Shown here piece by piece: positions 1 through 12,795 of a stretch of DNA of 48,112 nt (positions are counted from its first letter, which is position 1; each line of letters starts with the position of its first letter). The DNA comes from Acanthaster planci (Eukaryota; Echinodermata; Asteroidea; Valvatida; Acanthasteridae): the NCBI RefSeq assembly GCF_001949145.1, contig NW_019091459.1, forward strand, positions 734,406-782,517, written 5' to 3'. Both the position numbers and the translations under genes were made by a program. Below the pieces are notes generated by a model that worked only from the letters and a program-made list of their open reading frames with translations, made no database searches and was not told the origin of the DNA.

Positions 1-2627
1 CTAAGCCTTCATTATGGAGTCATTTACGTGTTGGTAACAATCACTCGCCCGTTCCTGTTTGTACTTCGACTCATCAGAAAATGCTTCATGTGGGTAAACT
101 TTCTGGCAAGTGTGTACCTCTGAACGGGCGTAGTCCTGGGCTATGTACTCGTCTGACTTGCCCAGTAAAGTAAGCACCATAGCCGTCACGAGACCAGTCC
201 GATCTTTGCCGTGAGCGCAGCATATCAGTGCGGGGAGATTCTCCGGGTCGGTCAGCGTGTGTAGAACTGTTGAAAGTCACAGGGAACAAGATTTAGCCTC
301 CGCCAGTGACGTTGTGATCGAAAGCAGATCGAAAGTCAGGCCCCCATCGCTGTTACTGTAAACATTCGGGTTTGTTCCAAATTTCGCCCAACGTTTCACC
401 GAAATTGTGAGCCTTTTTTACGCGAGGAAAAATTGAAACTTAAAGTCCAATATGTATGGCGTCAATCGGTGGGGGCGGGGGACATGTCCCTCGTACTTTC
501 AAGTGGGCGATACTATATGCATTTCCCCACCCTCCCCCGTTTTTTTCCCGAATTAAACCTAAATGTAAAACCAAGAAGAACAATTTCTTGAAAATTAAAC
601 AAATGTTGCAAAAGCATTTGTTAAAATAATGGCTGAAGTTGCCAGAAAATGTCTCCGATCACACCGGCCACAGAGCATCAGTTTTCTATTTTCCAAAATT
701 TTCCCAGGCCCTTGAGCGGGCCTCTGACCCCGCGCCACTCGGGGCTTCGCACTTCGTGCTCGCATTTGTTCTGCCAAGGGCTATGCGCCCCCTCTTTCAA
801 AACAGATTGACGTCCTTGCCAATAGTTGACTGCATTTTCGACACCCTAAAATTGCATGTGATTCGTTGTCTGAAAATCTGAGTGGTAGGGTGCGTCTGAT
901 GTTAAGACGAATAATTGGCTGAGGACACTACATCTAAATCACTGACACAAAATTGCCGGTGTAATGCGGGTTTTTTTGGGGGGGGGGGTAGAACTCCGGA
1001 CGTCAGAGGTTTTAGGGATCCAGTGGGGTGGTTGCTTGCGTGTGCAATACAGCAACGCGTTTTTTGCAGCTTTTCTTAAAGTCAATTAACTAGGAAAAGT
1101 TGCAAAGAAACTCATTCTTATCGCAATGAATTCTCTCAGTGTTTTGAGTTTGTAGAATGTTGACAAAAATCCATGCCAAAAGATAGGTTTTGGGTGTGTT
1201 CAGTAATTGCTGAACGGGGCCGAGGTCTCCTGGCCCAGCAGCCACTGTGGTCAAGTGGCAGAGAGGGACGTGTATAAATCTGCATCTCTCACGAAATTTA
1301 CTAGCNTGCCACCTTGTACAAAATGAGAACACATTGGAAACAATCCAAGCACAAGTTCCAGATGGCCATTACCACGGAGCGCCAGGCACGCACGTAAACT
1401 TCAGGACTGTGCATTGAGGCAAGTAAACACCGTCGTACTGGTCGAAGGGGCAGTCAACGTGCGCCAACATATTGCCCATGCGCGTGATGCAACCGCCTTA
1501 ATGTTGTGGTCAATTACAGCTGCATGGTGTGCAATGCTCGTTGCAAACTGTGATGCCATAGGTCTACTTACTGAAGCACAACTGTCTGCCTCCGTGTTCC
1601 AGTATACTGACGTACCTCCCCACCAAACCAATGCTACTGATCTCCTTGGAGAAGCAACGGACGAAATATTTGTAGTGGTTACCCAGGATGACGTCTACGA
1701 TGAGCACCACCAGAGACAACAGGCGCCTGAGTAGAGACACCGAGTTGAACACAGCGAGGATCATGGGCTTAGGAAACATGTTGATGAGGTATCGCCTTGG
1801 CTTCGTCATGGGTAGCCCGTCTGAAAGAGGAAAATGAAACACAGTGAAGCTGCATTGGTGGAAAAAAAGCAACACCAAAGGAAACTCGTGAAATTCACCA
1901 GCTGGTTACACGCCCATTAGCAGCTTGTGTGTTTATGGCATTTATATTAAACGGAACCCGTATTGCTTATTAATTTGGTGGTCACGTGCGTGTTATTATC
2001 TGCGATTTAAAGTTTAGTGTAGTTGGACGAATCTTTTCAAATTGCAGTTACACTCAAGAAACATAAACATACACTGAGATACGCGGAATTATGATGATGG
2101 GAAAAAATCATGCTTAGACTTCGAATTTAGCCCTGAAACTACATTAGATTTAAAAAACAAAATATGAAAAGAACTGGCATTCACATCCACCGTTGCTTGG
2201 AGCAGAGTGGCGGTTTCAAACAGGTCCAATCTGATTGATTCAGAAATCAGGTCAGGCGGTCCATGTTTCCCTATAACTCACCAAGCTGCAGGGATTTTAC
2301 ATTAATACCCTTCATTGGGATGGAGTCAGTGGTGGGGTAAGGCGTCACATCGGCATTTGGTAAGACTGGCTCCAGGACCTGCACGTGGTCGTCGATAGGC
2401 TTCTTTCTGTGACCCAGGCTATTGTGGTACTCGATTCCAGTGCGGAGATCGAGGTAGGTACGGATGCCTAGGTTGTGTAAATGCTGGATGTCGGCCGGCG
2501 AGGCGGCATCCTGCCTGGCAGACCGGTAGAGATGCCCGTGATCATCCACGCGCCTGAAGTTGAAGATGCGATCTAACTTCACTTGCTCTTCGGCTGTCTT
2601 CGTTTTCCGAGAAGTCGTAGCCGACAT
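1..2627 (-). CDS. Tyrosine phosphatase of the Y_phosphatase3 / MptpB-like family (3 exons)
   Basis: Exons on the minus strand are 2627-2282, 1820-1572 and 266-1. Donors GTGAGT and GTAAGT and acceptors TTTCAG and CAACAG are in place, phases match, and the sum is 861 nt (286 aa). Exon 1 has the family N-terminus (NFRR...GHLYRSA, then LGIRTYLDLR). Exon 2 is the helical insert ending GLVGRYVSILEHGGRQLC. Exon 3 has the CX5R P-loop CAHGKDRTG, with catalytic Cys215 and Arg221. The K-D-R-T form is typical of bacterial and fungal tyrosine/phosphoinositide phosphatases related to mycobacterial PtpB, so a cytosolic phosphatase is expected; its substrate is unknown. The His that normally precedes the catalytic Cys is Cys214. 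The TAG stop lies exactly at 3-1. A donor-like GTAAAT at 27-22 leaves open that the gene continues outside the window with a longer C-terminus. Confidence 0.82.
1306..1306. other. Ambiguous base (n)
   Basis: A single undetermined base lies inside intron 2 of the phosphatase gene. It does not affect any coding exon and only indicates draft-quality sequence. A run of ten or so G at about 978-988 is nearby. Confidence 0.95.
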
Positions 2628-3373
2628 TGTGGATCCTGTTTGTGTTTAATTGCCATGCAATTATTCAATAAAACACTGAGCGTTATGTAACCAAAAACAA
2701 GCTTCCCGCGCAGTTCCCACGTATGGTGCACGGAAAACTTACGTCGGCATTGCTGAGCACATTGGGCACAACAGAAATAATAGAGCACTTCAGGTCTATG
2801 GTTTTCGTGTAAGGTTCAATTGGTTGATAAGCTTGATTCCGACCCCAATGTCGATGAGGTGTTGATAACCCGCGCGATTTTTGTGGGAAAGACTTTGACC
2901 TTTAAAAAACTGTTTACCCAATACATATATAGCTGTACACCCATTTTCCTTTATTACATGAAGTTTTGCTTTTATCCTTATCCGCAAGGAGTTTTGCTCC
3001 TTTTTTAGCGTTCTTTGCCGTCTTGATCTAATTTACATGCAAAACCACTGCAACATTCGGCAACATTCCATGCACCAAAAGCACCACGAAATGTGAACTG
3101 ATGTCAATGATGGACCGGTGGTATATCGACCACTTTCAACTTGTTTTGCTCCCGGCATGCATGGTGTTTGGATTGATCCGATTAGACGTCGAGGCACTCA
3201 CACGCACATTCCTCAGCTTGACGCGCGTGCGCACATTTGGCAAGTCACAATAGCCTATTGGTCGAAGAAGAATGTAACGCGCGCGTACCACCTGTCCACG
3301 AGCGTTGTACCACCACAGTTATGGCTTCTAATTCCGGGTGCCCAATGACACTGTACCCCACACAGGTTTACGG

Positions 3374-3697
3374 TCACATTAGGTATGTTAAGTCTGGCGC
3401 GGGCGAGAAAATTTTACCGTGTTCAGACTTTTTGGTTTCATAATCACCCCAACATTGACCAGTGTCGTAATCTTCACAACCGTATAAGGTACAGCTCCTA
3501 TCATTTTTCTCGATATAAGTTTGCACACAAGCTGTTTCCCGTATATTATAATTCAATTCAGGATGTCTCTTCAAAAGCCAAGCACTCTTGACCCGAACCA
3601 GAACTGGATATTGCCAACACTGACAAGGGGTGAAACGCCCTTTTGTTTTGACCGCTTTAGTGGGACAAGAGTAAGTGGTCGTTCTCAGATTTGTCAA
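3374..3697 (-). other. Unrecognised cysteine-containing open frame (possible exon)
   Basis: The 107-codon frame contains CQCW and a Cys-rich segment near DRSCTLYGCEDYDTGQCWG. It is preceded by a plausible acceptor (CTGACAG at about 3709-3703). Cys spacing of this kind is common in secreted animal domains, but I do not recognise the family. No partner exon with a signal peptide was found next to it. It could be an exon of an unrecognised gene, a decayed exon, or chance. Confidence 0.2.
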
Positions 3698-5374
3698 CTG
3701 TCAGCAGGGTAAAGTCTATACATGGCTATCGACTCATGATCAGTATCTATGGGAAGCGTCAATGTGAAGACAACACGGGCATCACCTATGAATATGATAT
3801 GCAATGTATGCAACAGGACACAACGGGCAAACCTTTTCTATGGCTAGGCAGTTCAAGTCTGAGCGTTTCCTTCCACCGTATTCAAATGTGGTACTGCTTG
3901 GTAATGCTTGGGGCATACACACTCCACAACTCAACTACCGAGGACCCTGTCTTGTGTTTCTTGAACTTTCTGTACGATTTTGTTTCACAGAAATCCGTCT
4001 GATGAATTGACTCTCTTCGCATAACTCCTGTATACTTCCAACTGTTACCAGCCAACCCGCTCACACACAATACCACTCGGATGTTCTTCCCAATGTTGAA
4101 ATGATGAGGTTCACCACGGGATATTATTACACACTTTCACAGTTTGCAACAAACCATTTTACAATATATTCTGGAACTCTTGTACAACCATTTTGAATTT
4201 ACATTGAAACCCTTTAGTACAAATGCTTAACATTCAAATGTTATGTATCATTTCTTATGTGGCCCGGCTCCTGAAAAAATTGAGGAAAAAACTACAAAAA
4301 AGACATCAAGGTACAAACCTATGCCACCCGTGGTTGCATTTTGTTGGAGGCATCATCAAACATTAACAATTGATTCCATTCATTGCTAACCCTGTCTTCT
4401 TACCATCCTGTTATCTCACAATGCAATGTTTACCGGACACACAAAACCTTCCTGAATACTTATATATATTTACAAAAATTGTCATTTCAATTTCACACAC
4501 ACATTGTACAGCAGAAAAAAACTAAGTTTTGGTAAATACCTACATGTTTAAGTCAGTCAATGCAATTTCAACACAAAGAATACTTCATTATGACAATAGC
4601 GGGGATTCATTTTGTTTTCATGCAGGGACAGCCGAAATCACTGAACCCTGTACACATCACTGAACCCTGACCCCCCCAAATAAAACCCACCAGGGCCCCG
4701 CCCACCCCACTCAATCTATGACACTGGTATGCAGTGACTCCTATCACACAATGAAAGCCGATGGGAACCAGCGAAGAGCAGCTCCCATTGGCTACTGCTC
4801 CTTCCTTTCAGAGCACATACAGTATGACTTTGACAGGTAACCAGTTTGTGGCTGACAGCAATAGACAATGCTAATGTGAATTAGCCACAGCCGCTAGCTT
4901 TAAGACAAGTGCCCTTCATTATCCAGCTCCTGCTAAGACTTCCAATTGTAGTCTATGATAAGACATTCAGTACTCATTGTGGCTGCCTCTAAATGGTCTA
5001 GCTGTGGCTAGGTGCTACATGAATCTATGTAGGCTACTGTGGCTTCTGAATAATGTTGCATGTGAATGACTAGACAGTGTAAGAGAACCAGCCAAGTACA
5101 TGTATGGCCCTTATTTAGACTTTTGACCTGATGGGATGTGACTACTCTGCTTAGTCTCTAGTCTCAGGCTCTACCTGATAATCAACCCCCAGAGCTTTAA
5201 GCTGAAAGGTTTTTAAAATGATAGGTCAATGCTGCTGACAAAACTTAAACTACATGCCAGCAATGCAAGTACTCGAGTATTTCTGTTGAATTCAAACATG
5301 AGAAGGTACTGGTTTCAACGACAAAGCCCGAGACGAAGACAAGGCTGAGCAGTGGAAATCCCCCTCAAGTGGCT

Positions 5375-5380
5375 TTTAAT
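5375..5380 (-). promoter_or_regulatory. Possible IFT57 poly(A) signal ATTAAA
   Basis: On the minus strand ATTAAA occurs about 100 nt downstream of the IFT57 stop. This is the commonest variant of AATAAA, and I saw no canonical AATAAA closer on this strand. Short AT-rich hexamers are frequent by chance here, so this is weak. Confidence 0.3.
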
Positions 5381-5481
5381 GTCCTGGATGAGAATTTAGG
5401 TACACTGAGCTTTCAATTGTCAAGCAGGGACAAACCAGGGTTTGATGGGACAATCATTACAAAACATGAGGATGAATCCTA

Positions 5482-8400
5482 TCAGAATGCAAACTGTCCG
5501 GCTGGCTCATTCATGTCTTTCTGCAGGTTGCTTTTGTCCTTAAGCCTGGCCTGAAGCAAGGAATGCTCCACCACACCGATCCGCACATCCATCTGGGTGT
5601 TTTCTGTCTTCAGACGTTGCAAGGCTTGCTTGATTTTAACTAAGGGTGCTGTGGAAAAAAACAGCGGCAAACAGATCCAATTCGATCATTCATGTCATAC
5701 CATCCTTACAAACCCAGTCTCAACGATATTTACTTCACAGGAGAAATTTCCAAGGTGTACTTATCTGTCACAAGTCGAAATGTTTCAAACAATGGTCAAA
5801 ATTTCAACCCAGGAAAGTATTTCTTGTTCAAATGGGTGATTAGACAAATGCTCTTTACACACAAATTTTTAAGTTTAAGAAAAAGGAAAGATCCCACGAT
5901 GATGCAAGTGTCAAGGTGAGCGATGTCTTTCCACTTACATCCGTCCGTCATACTGGAACCTCTCTCCTCCATTTCTTGCTTGACTTTCTCAAGTTCCTCA
6001 GTAATCTCAGCTAGAGTCCGTGTCCGCTCCGTCACACCCCCACTGGCCTGACGATACTGCTCCTTCATCTGTTGAAAGTAATGTAGGATTTCAGCAAACA
6101 TGGCTGAGTGTCTAAAAAGCGAAATGCCAATAAATCAAGGGCAAAGGCAACATCGAAATCCACTAGCAGCTCACTCCATCAACGGCTCGTTTGATCGATG
6201 GCTCACTTGAACAATCAAGCAATTAATCAAGGGTGTAATGGAGCATAAGACATCAACTGAGCTGTCTAGCAACAGCAAGAAGGTGAATGAAGATGTCAAG
6301 AATGTTGTCTTGATTTCTTACCACAGGCGCTTGTTTTTAATAAAAATAACCAAACTAAAATAAAGCGGCGTCTGAATTATGTGGGATTTGGCTAGAGATA
6401 ATACATGGCCTTAAGGAAGCCTCGGAAGCTAGCGACTTCAGCTATTCTGCACAGGTTCATGTATTAATCGAAGCCATAGCCATGGCTGACCTCGGCTGAG
6501 TTGTCCTGCATGCCTCGGTATTCCTGTAGCAGGTGTTCTAACTGATTATTGATGTACTTCTCACGGCTGGTGATCTTTTCCAAAGTCCGACTGATCTCCT
6601 TGTGCAGCTTGTCCAGGTAGCCCTAAGGAAAACAAAAACAAACAAAACACAAAACACTTTCAATAGAGCGATCCAGTAAGCCACGCAGACTTGGCACATG
6701 TATTTTTCTCTGCCGCACATGTCATACACACGTCAGACTCTCATTTATTTCAACCACATCCAACAGCGACCAAATCGCCAATTACAGGATGGTACATGTC
6801 GGACATAAATCACGGCTGTGATTGATCAGAGCACATTTTTACAATGGATCGGTCTACCTCCTTCATATAATCCATTCCAATATTTGATTTTTCCTTCTTG
6901 GGAACCTACTTTGCCAATTAACAGGTTGGCCCAAAGCTTTGACCAGTCAGTCCACCTGCTTAATTGAGTGAATGCAAGTTCTCTATAAACATTTGCTTCT
7001 TCATGTGGGTATTTACATCAGTTTCTTCCAGCTGATGTACACTTTTCGAAACTTCCAATATTACTAAAAAAAGTAAAATGCATAAATACACAATAAAATC
7101 ATAGGTATGCCTTGTGCATGAAAGGGCAATGTTTAGTTGATCTATACAGACAATGAGTTGTTTCACAGCCGTTTTGGCGGTGTGTATACCAACCGTATCT
7201 GCTATAGCAGGGATTCTTGAAATCACAGTAAGCCACTGTGAGCCAGTTCGCTTTTCAACAGCGCATGCCCAGTACAAGGCTATTTGGGAACAGCTGTGCG
7301 CACACGTGTCTGTCAGCCATACACTGACTCATGCGCGAGCTTTGTTGCCGAGAGACCTTGGGTTTTTTAAATACTGAACTGGCTCATCAGACGCATCCAT
7401 TTTGTAGCTCCAGTAGAATCATAAACTAAGTTTTCTTGGTTTCTTCAAAGAGATGCTTATGCAAGTTTACCTTTGTATCGGTCAGTGCAGACTGTATGCC
7501 GTCCCTGTGTTGATGCATCTGGTCAACGTGTGTTCTCCAATCTTTGTTGTCAGTCCGAATGTGGACCTTCAAAGATGGCACGACTCTCTCTACTTCCAGC
7601 TTCCATTCGCTGGCGTCCGTCGTTGATTCCATGATCTCCTCAATACGAGACGTCTCTCCTGTGTCCTACGAAAATGCAAGCCACATGAAGTGCTTGATAT
7701 GCCTTTTCGACACACAGGCTGAAATTCTAGCAAAGCAAATATAAACATACTTTTTTTCTGTACCTTTGTTTTCAGATTTCTCAGTCCCTCAAGATCCAAG
7801 AAACTTTCTTCTTCTTCCAGATCTTCATCGATGTCCTGTCAGGAGGAATGTGAATAATTTATTTAACCTAAGGCAGCCGATGCCTCAAACAACTTGACAG
7901 CAGGTCAGGTCAATCCCCTGGTTGTCCAAGTTCTTTGCCATAATTTGAACAGATAGAGAGAGGCTGTCACCATCACATGTGATAGGTCACGATTCTTTAC
8001 CTTGTCTAATTATGGAAATAGTACATGTATGTTGCAACATACATCAGAAAATGTAACAAGGAAGATGCTCCATGTATGTGGGATATAAAAGTTAACTTTA
8101 CCAAGATGTGACAGATTTAGGTTTGCTACCTTGTTTGATTGTAAAAGGTGGTCATATAGTTAAGGGAATATACAGGAAAATATATTGGTGGATATAACGA
8201 CTATCTCCCTGACCGCCATCTCCTCCTCTGCTTTGTCCAAGGTGACTTCTACATCATCTTCAATAGCTGATTCCTCTTCCATCTCTTCCTCAGGATAAAT
8301 TGGCCTGAAAGAAAGTAGAATTTATGATGGCAAAAAGACAGGATTGTTTGGAATGAAAGCTGAGGTGTTCATTACAAACAATCATGTCTTTTCGTTTGAT

Positions 8401-11080
8401 GTTCCAAATGCCAGATCTAATCACTGTCTCATTTAGCCACCTGTCCACTTCTGAGGATAGCAAAAACAGATTTGGACAGGCAGTCTTTGCTTGTTCACAA
8501 GTTACAAGCCGCCAGTTTATATAAATCTTTACCAAAGGTGAACACATACCTACAGTTTCTCCCCAAATACTGGATGCAATGGACATATGTCCTTAGACAG
8601 CACATAGGGGAGTCTATTTCAGAAGTTTTCCTAGGAGAAAGTAGGCACTTCAATGGGGAGGGGCTGACTGATATTGCAATCCTTGATTAATCCTTGTACC
8701 CAATTACCCCTGATAACACTAATGGCAAAGTCATCATGTATACAAGTCTGTACCAGGTGGAGTACATGTAGTTAAAATCAGGATTTGAAATAAGAGAAAT
8801 TTAGTGTCTGTCTGAAAAAGTAATCAAAAAGGTACAATATACACGTACAGGTATGTCAATAACGGAAGCTAGACTGTCAAACTGTGGCATTCTAATCCAT
8901 CAATTTTGTTGGGAATAGAAACTAAACCATAAAATTAACCCTCTTTTTCGGAGTTGGGCAGATAATGTAGATTTAAGTAGTTTGTGTCTCCTTACCTGCC
9001 CCATTTGAAGCTTGTCTGTCGCAGTGCCTGATCTGCCAGTTTGTCAATGACATAGATGCAGTGTTCTCCCCATCCAGCCTTCAGCTTGGCTGGTGGAAAG
9101 TCCACGGCAGCTCCAATGCGACGCACCTCATCCAAAATGCTGGAGATGGTTGCATTGGGGTCATCATACTAAGGAGAGAAAAAATACTTGCTATTACTGC
9201 CATTATGACTGTTGATGACACTGAAGTTTGTTTTTTGAAATGAAAGGCATGTTTTGGAAAAAACTGTTTTGGGAAAAAAGCTTTACAGTTCTGAATAAAT
9301 TAAAAAAGAAAACAAAACAGGTTCATAAAAAAGGCAGACATTGGATGTTTCAGATTAATGAAATTTTTGAGAAAGTAACGAGAATTGTGGCTACATTCAC
9401 AGCACACCTCATCTATGTTGTAGTCGAGTCCACAAATCCATCACAAGCCAATGGACACAGAAGCTACATGTAACCATGGTAACTGAGCTGTGACAAACCC
9501 CCATCCTCTTCAATATTCAACCTGTTACTTGGAACAGAACTATTCACTGGAGTTGTGATTTCCAACAGATGAACCACATACACAACGGTGTAGCACTACT
9601 CTACATGCAATCTGCTTTTCAGTTGATATTGTTGTTATCAGAGCTTTTAAATCAGTGCCACTATTTGCACCAACTTTTTTGTTGTAAACTGAGCCAAAGT
9701 AAGCCTACTCAGAGTCATTCAGAGTCATCTTATATCCAGCTTCCATGGTACCAAACAGCTGAGGAATATGTCAATTGTCAATTGCATGCCAGTCCGTCAC
9801 AGGTTACTCCCCAGCTGATGCCAATACCCAAGGGTTAAGTGGCTTGGCCCTCTGGTCAGCGGTCACAATTTTAATTACCCAGCCACCTGCATCTCCCTGC
9901 ATTTGAGACCTGTGCAAGATTTTAGTCTTCATTCCCGAGCAGATTATATGACGTGTATCAGGACATTAGATGGCTTGCTAATGGCCACAACTTATGACAG
10001 CTGGATTCCAACCTCTGGCCCTCAGGTCAGAGTCACATACTTTAGTGACTCGGCCACTTACAACCCCCCTTAAAACCTGTGCAAGTTTTTAGTCTTCATT
10101 TCCGAGTAGATTATATAACGTGTGTCAGGTCCTCAGAACTACAAAAGGTCTAACAAAAAGACTCCTGGCTTCACACAAGCTGCAGTTTGTGCTGGACATC
10201 ATCTCTTTCCAAGAAAACTTTACGGAGAGAATCACAAATCCTTCAACTTACCTCCTGAGGTTGGTCAAATTGTTTGCCTGCTTGGTTGATGAGCCACGCT
10301 GATAAGGATGTGAAGATGTAGAACTGCTCTCCAGGATTGGTGGGCAGAGCAAAGTAATGCCTGGGGGCAATAGGAAGGCACATAAATTTAGGAAACTAAA
10401 TAATCCACAACAAAACAAAGCCCGACAATTCAATGAAGCTGTGATCTATATATACCTTGGAAGAGATAAAATGCAATCAAGATGGAAGATTGTTGCCCAA
10501 TATCTGTATCAGTTCCCGAAATGTACTATCATACTGATATCAACTTCCTTCTTGCAACTGCTTGGAATTTTACACTCCAAGAGACAAGCTGCCTCACCCT
10601 TAAAACCCACATTGTACCTTCTCTTACAAGACAAAAGTTGCAGGTAAAATCGTGATTTAAACTGGATTTAAACAACCTAACTTTCTTTTACAGCCTGTTT
10701 GATCTTGGTGTCCATGTACACGCAATCTCCAGTAAAATAAATGGCAAATAATTCAATATAGCACTTATCTTGGAAAAAACTTCACTGCTGACAGTCTAGA
10801 TGTTCTGCCAATATACGTGTACATGATATATAGGAGGTTTGCATGGAAGCCATTTTGCAGGGCAGTTTGTTTGTTCCACAATGAAACCTCCTTTGTGCAT
10901 ACACTCTGCAATTTACCTTGATAGTGGCTTGAAGCCAAGGCCTTTCAGAAAGCCTTCTTCATAATCCATCAACTTCAGCTTGTCCATCAGATCCTCCATG
11001 ATGACAAAGTGCATGTAATTCTGACCAGGCCCTTGCTCCCCCTCCCCCTCGGCTCCGCCCCTCCGTGTCTCCTCTGCCAT
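5482..11080 (-). CDS. IFT57: Intraflagellar transport protein 57 (IFT57/HIPPI), 9 exons, complete
   Basis: IFT57 is a subunit of the IFT-B complex that carries cargo along ciliary microtubules. Minus-strand exons are 11080-10917, 10360-10252, 9168-8996, 8304-8214, 7835-7764, 7665-7471, 6622-6491, 6068-5939 and 5648-5482. They total 1233 nt (410 aa, against about 429 in human), with GT-AG borders and matching phases throughout. Family landmarks in order are MHFVIMEDLMDKLKL, RHYFALPTNPGEQFY, QPQE/YDDPNATIS, FKWGRPIYP, an acidic linker, ESTTDASEWKLEVERV, RTDNKDWRTHVDQMHQHR, SREKYINNQLEHLLQEYR, GGVTERTRTLAEI and VKIKQALQRLK...IRIGVVEHSLLQ-type text at the C-terminus. The N-terminal half is the calponin-homology-like domain and the C-terminal half is coiled coil. 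The start ATG at 11080 gives a short Gly/Glu-rich leader as in other animals. A possible RFX X-box lies in intron 2. Confidence 0.96.
9470..9483 (+). promoter_or_regulatory. Candidate RFX/DAF-19 X-box in IFT57 intron 2
   Basis: The 14-mer GTAACCATGGTAAC fits the nematode X-box consensus GTHNYYATRRNAAC at every position. X-boxes drive ciliary genes, including IFT genes, through RFX factors. This one lies in intron 2, not in the proximal promoter. About 0.3 matches are expected by chance in this window over both strands, so binding is unproven. Confidence 0.35.
9907..10131. repeat. Two diverged direct copies of a ~56-bp sequence in IFT57 intron 2
   Basis: The copies are at about 9907-9962 and 10075-10131. 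Both run from ACCTGTGCAAG through TTTTAGTCTTCATT to GATTATAT and an ACGTGT-TCAGG end. Weaker similarity continues upstream, with GGCCCTC-GGTCAG and CCACCTGCA/CCACTTACA in both copies. This is probably a local tandem duplication with a ~168-bp period, or two copies of a short interspersed repeat. Confidence 0.7.
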
Positions 11081-12795
11081 TGCCACTGGTTGACACAGCT
11101 GTCAGTCACTGTCCGCGTCTCTTCAGTGTCACAGGCTAATGACAGCCTTATACAATGTGTATCAAAGCCAGAATTTGTTTTGCTCAAGAGAACTGTAAGT
11201 GCCAAATGCAAACCACTGTCACTTCCTTGAGGTAAAGTTGCCACTTTCTCCAAACAAAACAGCACCTACATGAATCCTGGTGCTTAATGTTGAATCGCCA
11301 GTGTTCGTGAGGACTGGCATTCCATCTCTGTCAGTTCTGTCAACCACAAAAGTAAAACAGAAAGCTTGTTGGATAATTGAGCAGCAGGTAGAATTTCAAG
11401 TGAATATTGTACATTTTCAGTTGCAATTGCCGTGTGCCTTCCCTCCTGTATGTGTACATTGTACCATACATGAAAAGCATTCACTTACAAAAAAGGGAAT
11501 GAAAAGCTAACTGAAATATTGAATAGGCCTGCACTGGATTTTGCTGATGACAGGATGAAATGGTACATTTTGTTCCATGTACACTGTACATGTTCTTTAC
11601 CTTTTTTTACTTGCGGCAAAAAGTTACAAATTGAAGAAGGAAGGGTCATTCCAAGTCGGGTCATTCCAGTTTCTAGGTTAATGTCCATGTCAGGTCTAAG
11701 TACAATTGACTGCTGTGATTACACACGCTTCAACTGTACATCTAGATGTAAGCCTGGATGCCCATTCAATTTGCAGTAAAGTATAAACCTGTTGCGTGTA
11801 GCCTGTAAGCCTTATCACTAGTAGGGCTCAATTGCCCAAGGCCATAAAAAAGTAGATTTGCATCCACTGCCCGCAAGTCCCATCGCCATCACACCTAAAA
11901 AAATCATTTTGAACAAATATTTCATTATTTGTTTAAGAACAACAAACTCACAAAAATCAGAATTCTGAATCTTACAGCAGCTGTATAAAACACCATATTT
12001 ATTCATTTCATCGATACTAATCCCTGCATGGGTAGCTAGACACGCTAGAGAGGCACTATGGGCAGAAAAAAATGGGGCAATGTTCAGATATTTGCTCCTT
12101 CTCGCAATGCCTTTTTACCATAGTGTAAAAATCACCCATGCGGTGTTAGCAATAAGGCTTATGCCTCAGAATACATTTAACATTAGGCCTAATTAACACT
12201 GCAATATGACCTGCATCAGGTGCATGACCTGGTGTGTTGGACTTTGATGACATTGTCACAGTTGTCATCAATGTTGATTGTAAACTTGAAAAAGCCATGA
12301 TCCACTTGAATATTTGACACTTAAAAGCAGCTGATGAGATCATCGAAATACAAAACATACCACTTTAACAATTTAATCGTGATCTTCAGCAAAAGGAACT
12401 AAACAACAACACTAACTTGAACAGTCCAGGTGGTTTTTAATGGTCAGAAATTAAAACAGCGTCGATTGCTAAGGCCACGCAAAACTATTCGGCATTTAGA
12501 AGTGTTCCCTGTTTCTTGGCCCACAATACATGTAAAGTGCCTCATTGCGGTGGGTATCAGACTAGGAATTCTTCAACCTCGTTTTAGGAATAGCAAAAAT
12601 CGTGACTGTAATAAAGAGCTCTGGGTACAAAATGAAACTGAATTATTCATATTTAAGGTGAAAGGTTACAGATAGTGCGCGCACATAGTACATAGAAGAC
12701 GCGCATGTTAAATGCACGATCACATCTGAGAGTCACATGTGACCCGTTATACTGGGCAAAATCAGCGTTGGAAAGTGTTTCCTTGAAGTGATACC
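11081..12795. promoter_or_regulatory. Head-to-head intergenic region of IFT57 and the RRM-TatD gene
   Basis: The two start codons are 1.7 kb apart on opposite strands, so both promoters must lie here. I saw no convincing TATA box or CpG cluster and no other gene. Several open frames in this stretch look like chance. A shared promoter is possible but not shown. Confidence 0.4.

Larger units (their letters stand above)
2628..5481. other. Intergenic region between the phosphatase gene and IFT57
   Basis: This stretch holds the upstream side of the phosphatase gene (right-to-left transcription) and the 3' flank of IFT57. I see no recognisable gene. One minus-strand open frame at 3374-3697 is described separately. 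A minus-strand ATTAAA at 5380-5375, about 100 nt past the IFT57 stop, is a possible poly(A) signal. The rest is AT-rich with no clear repeats. Confidence 0.5.

Noticed and set aside
1414-1734. 106-codon plus-strand open frame
   Set aside because: It lies antisense to phosphatase exon 2, which has clear family sequence and splice sites; the frame is a shadow.
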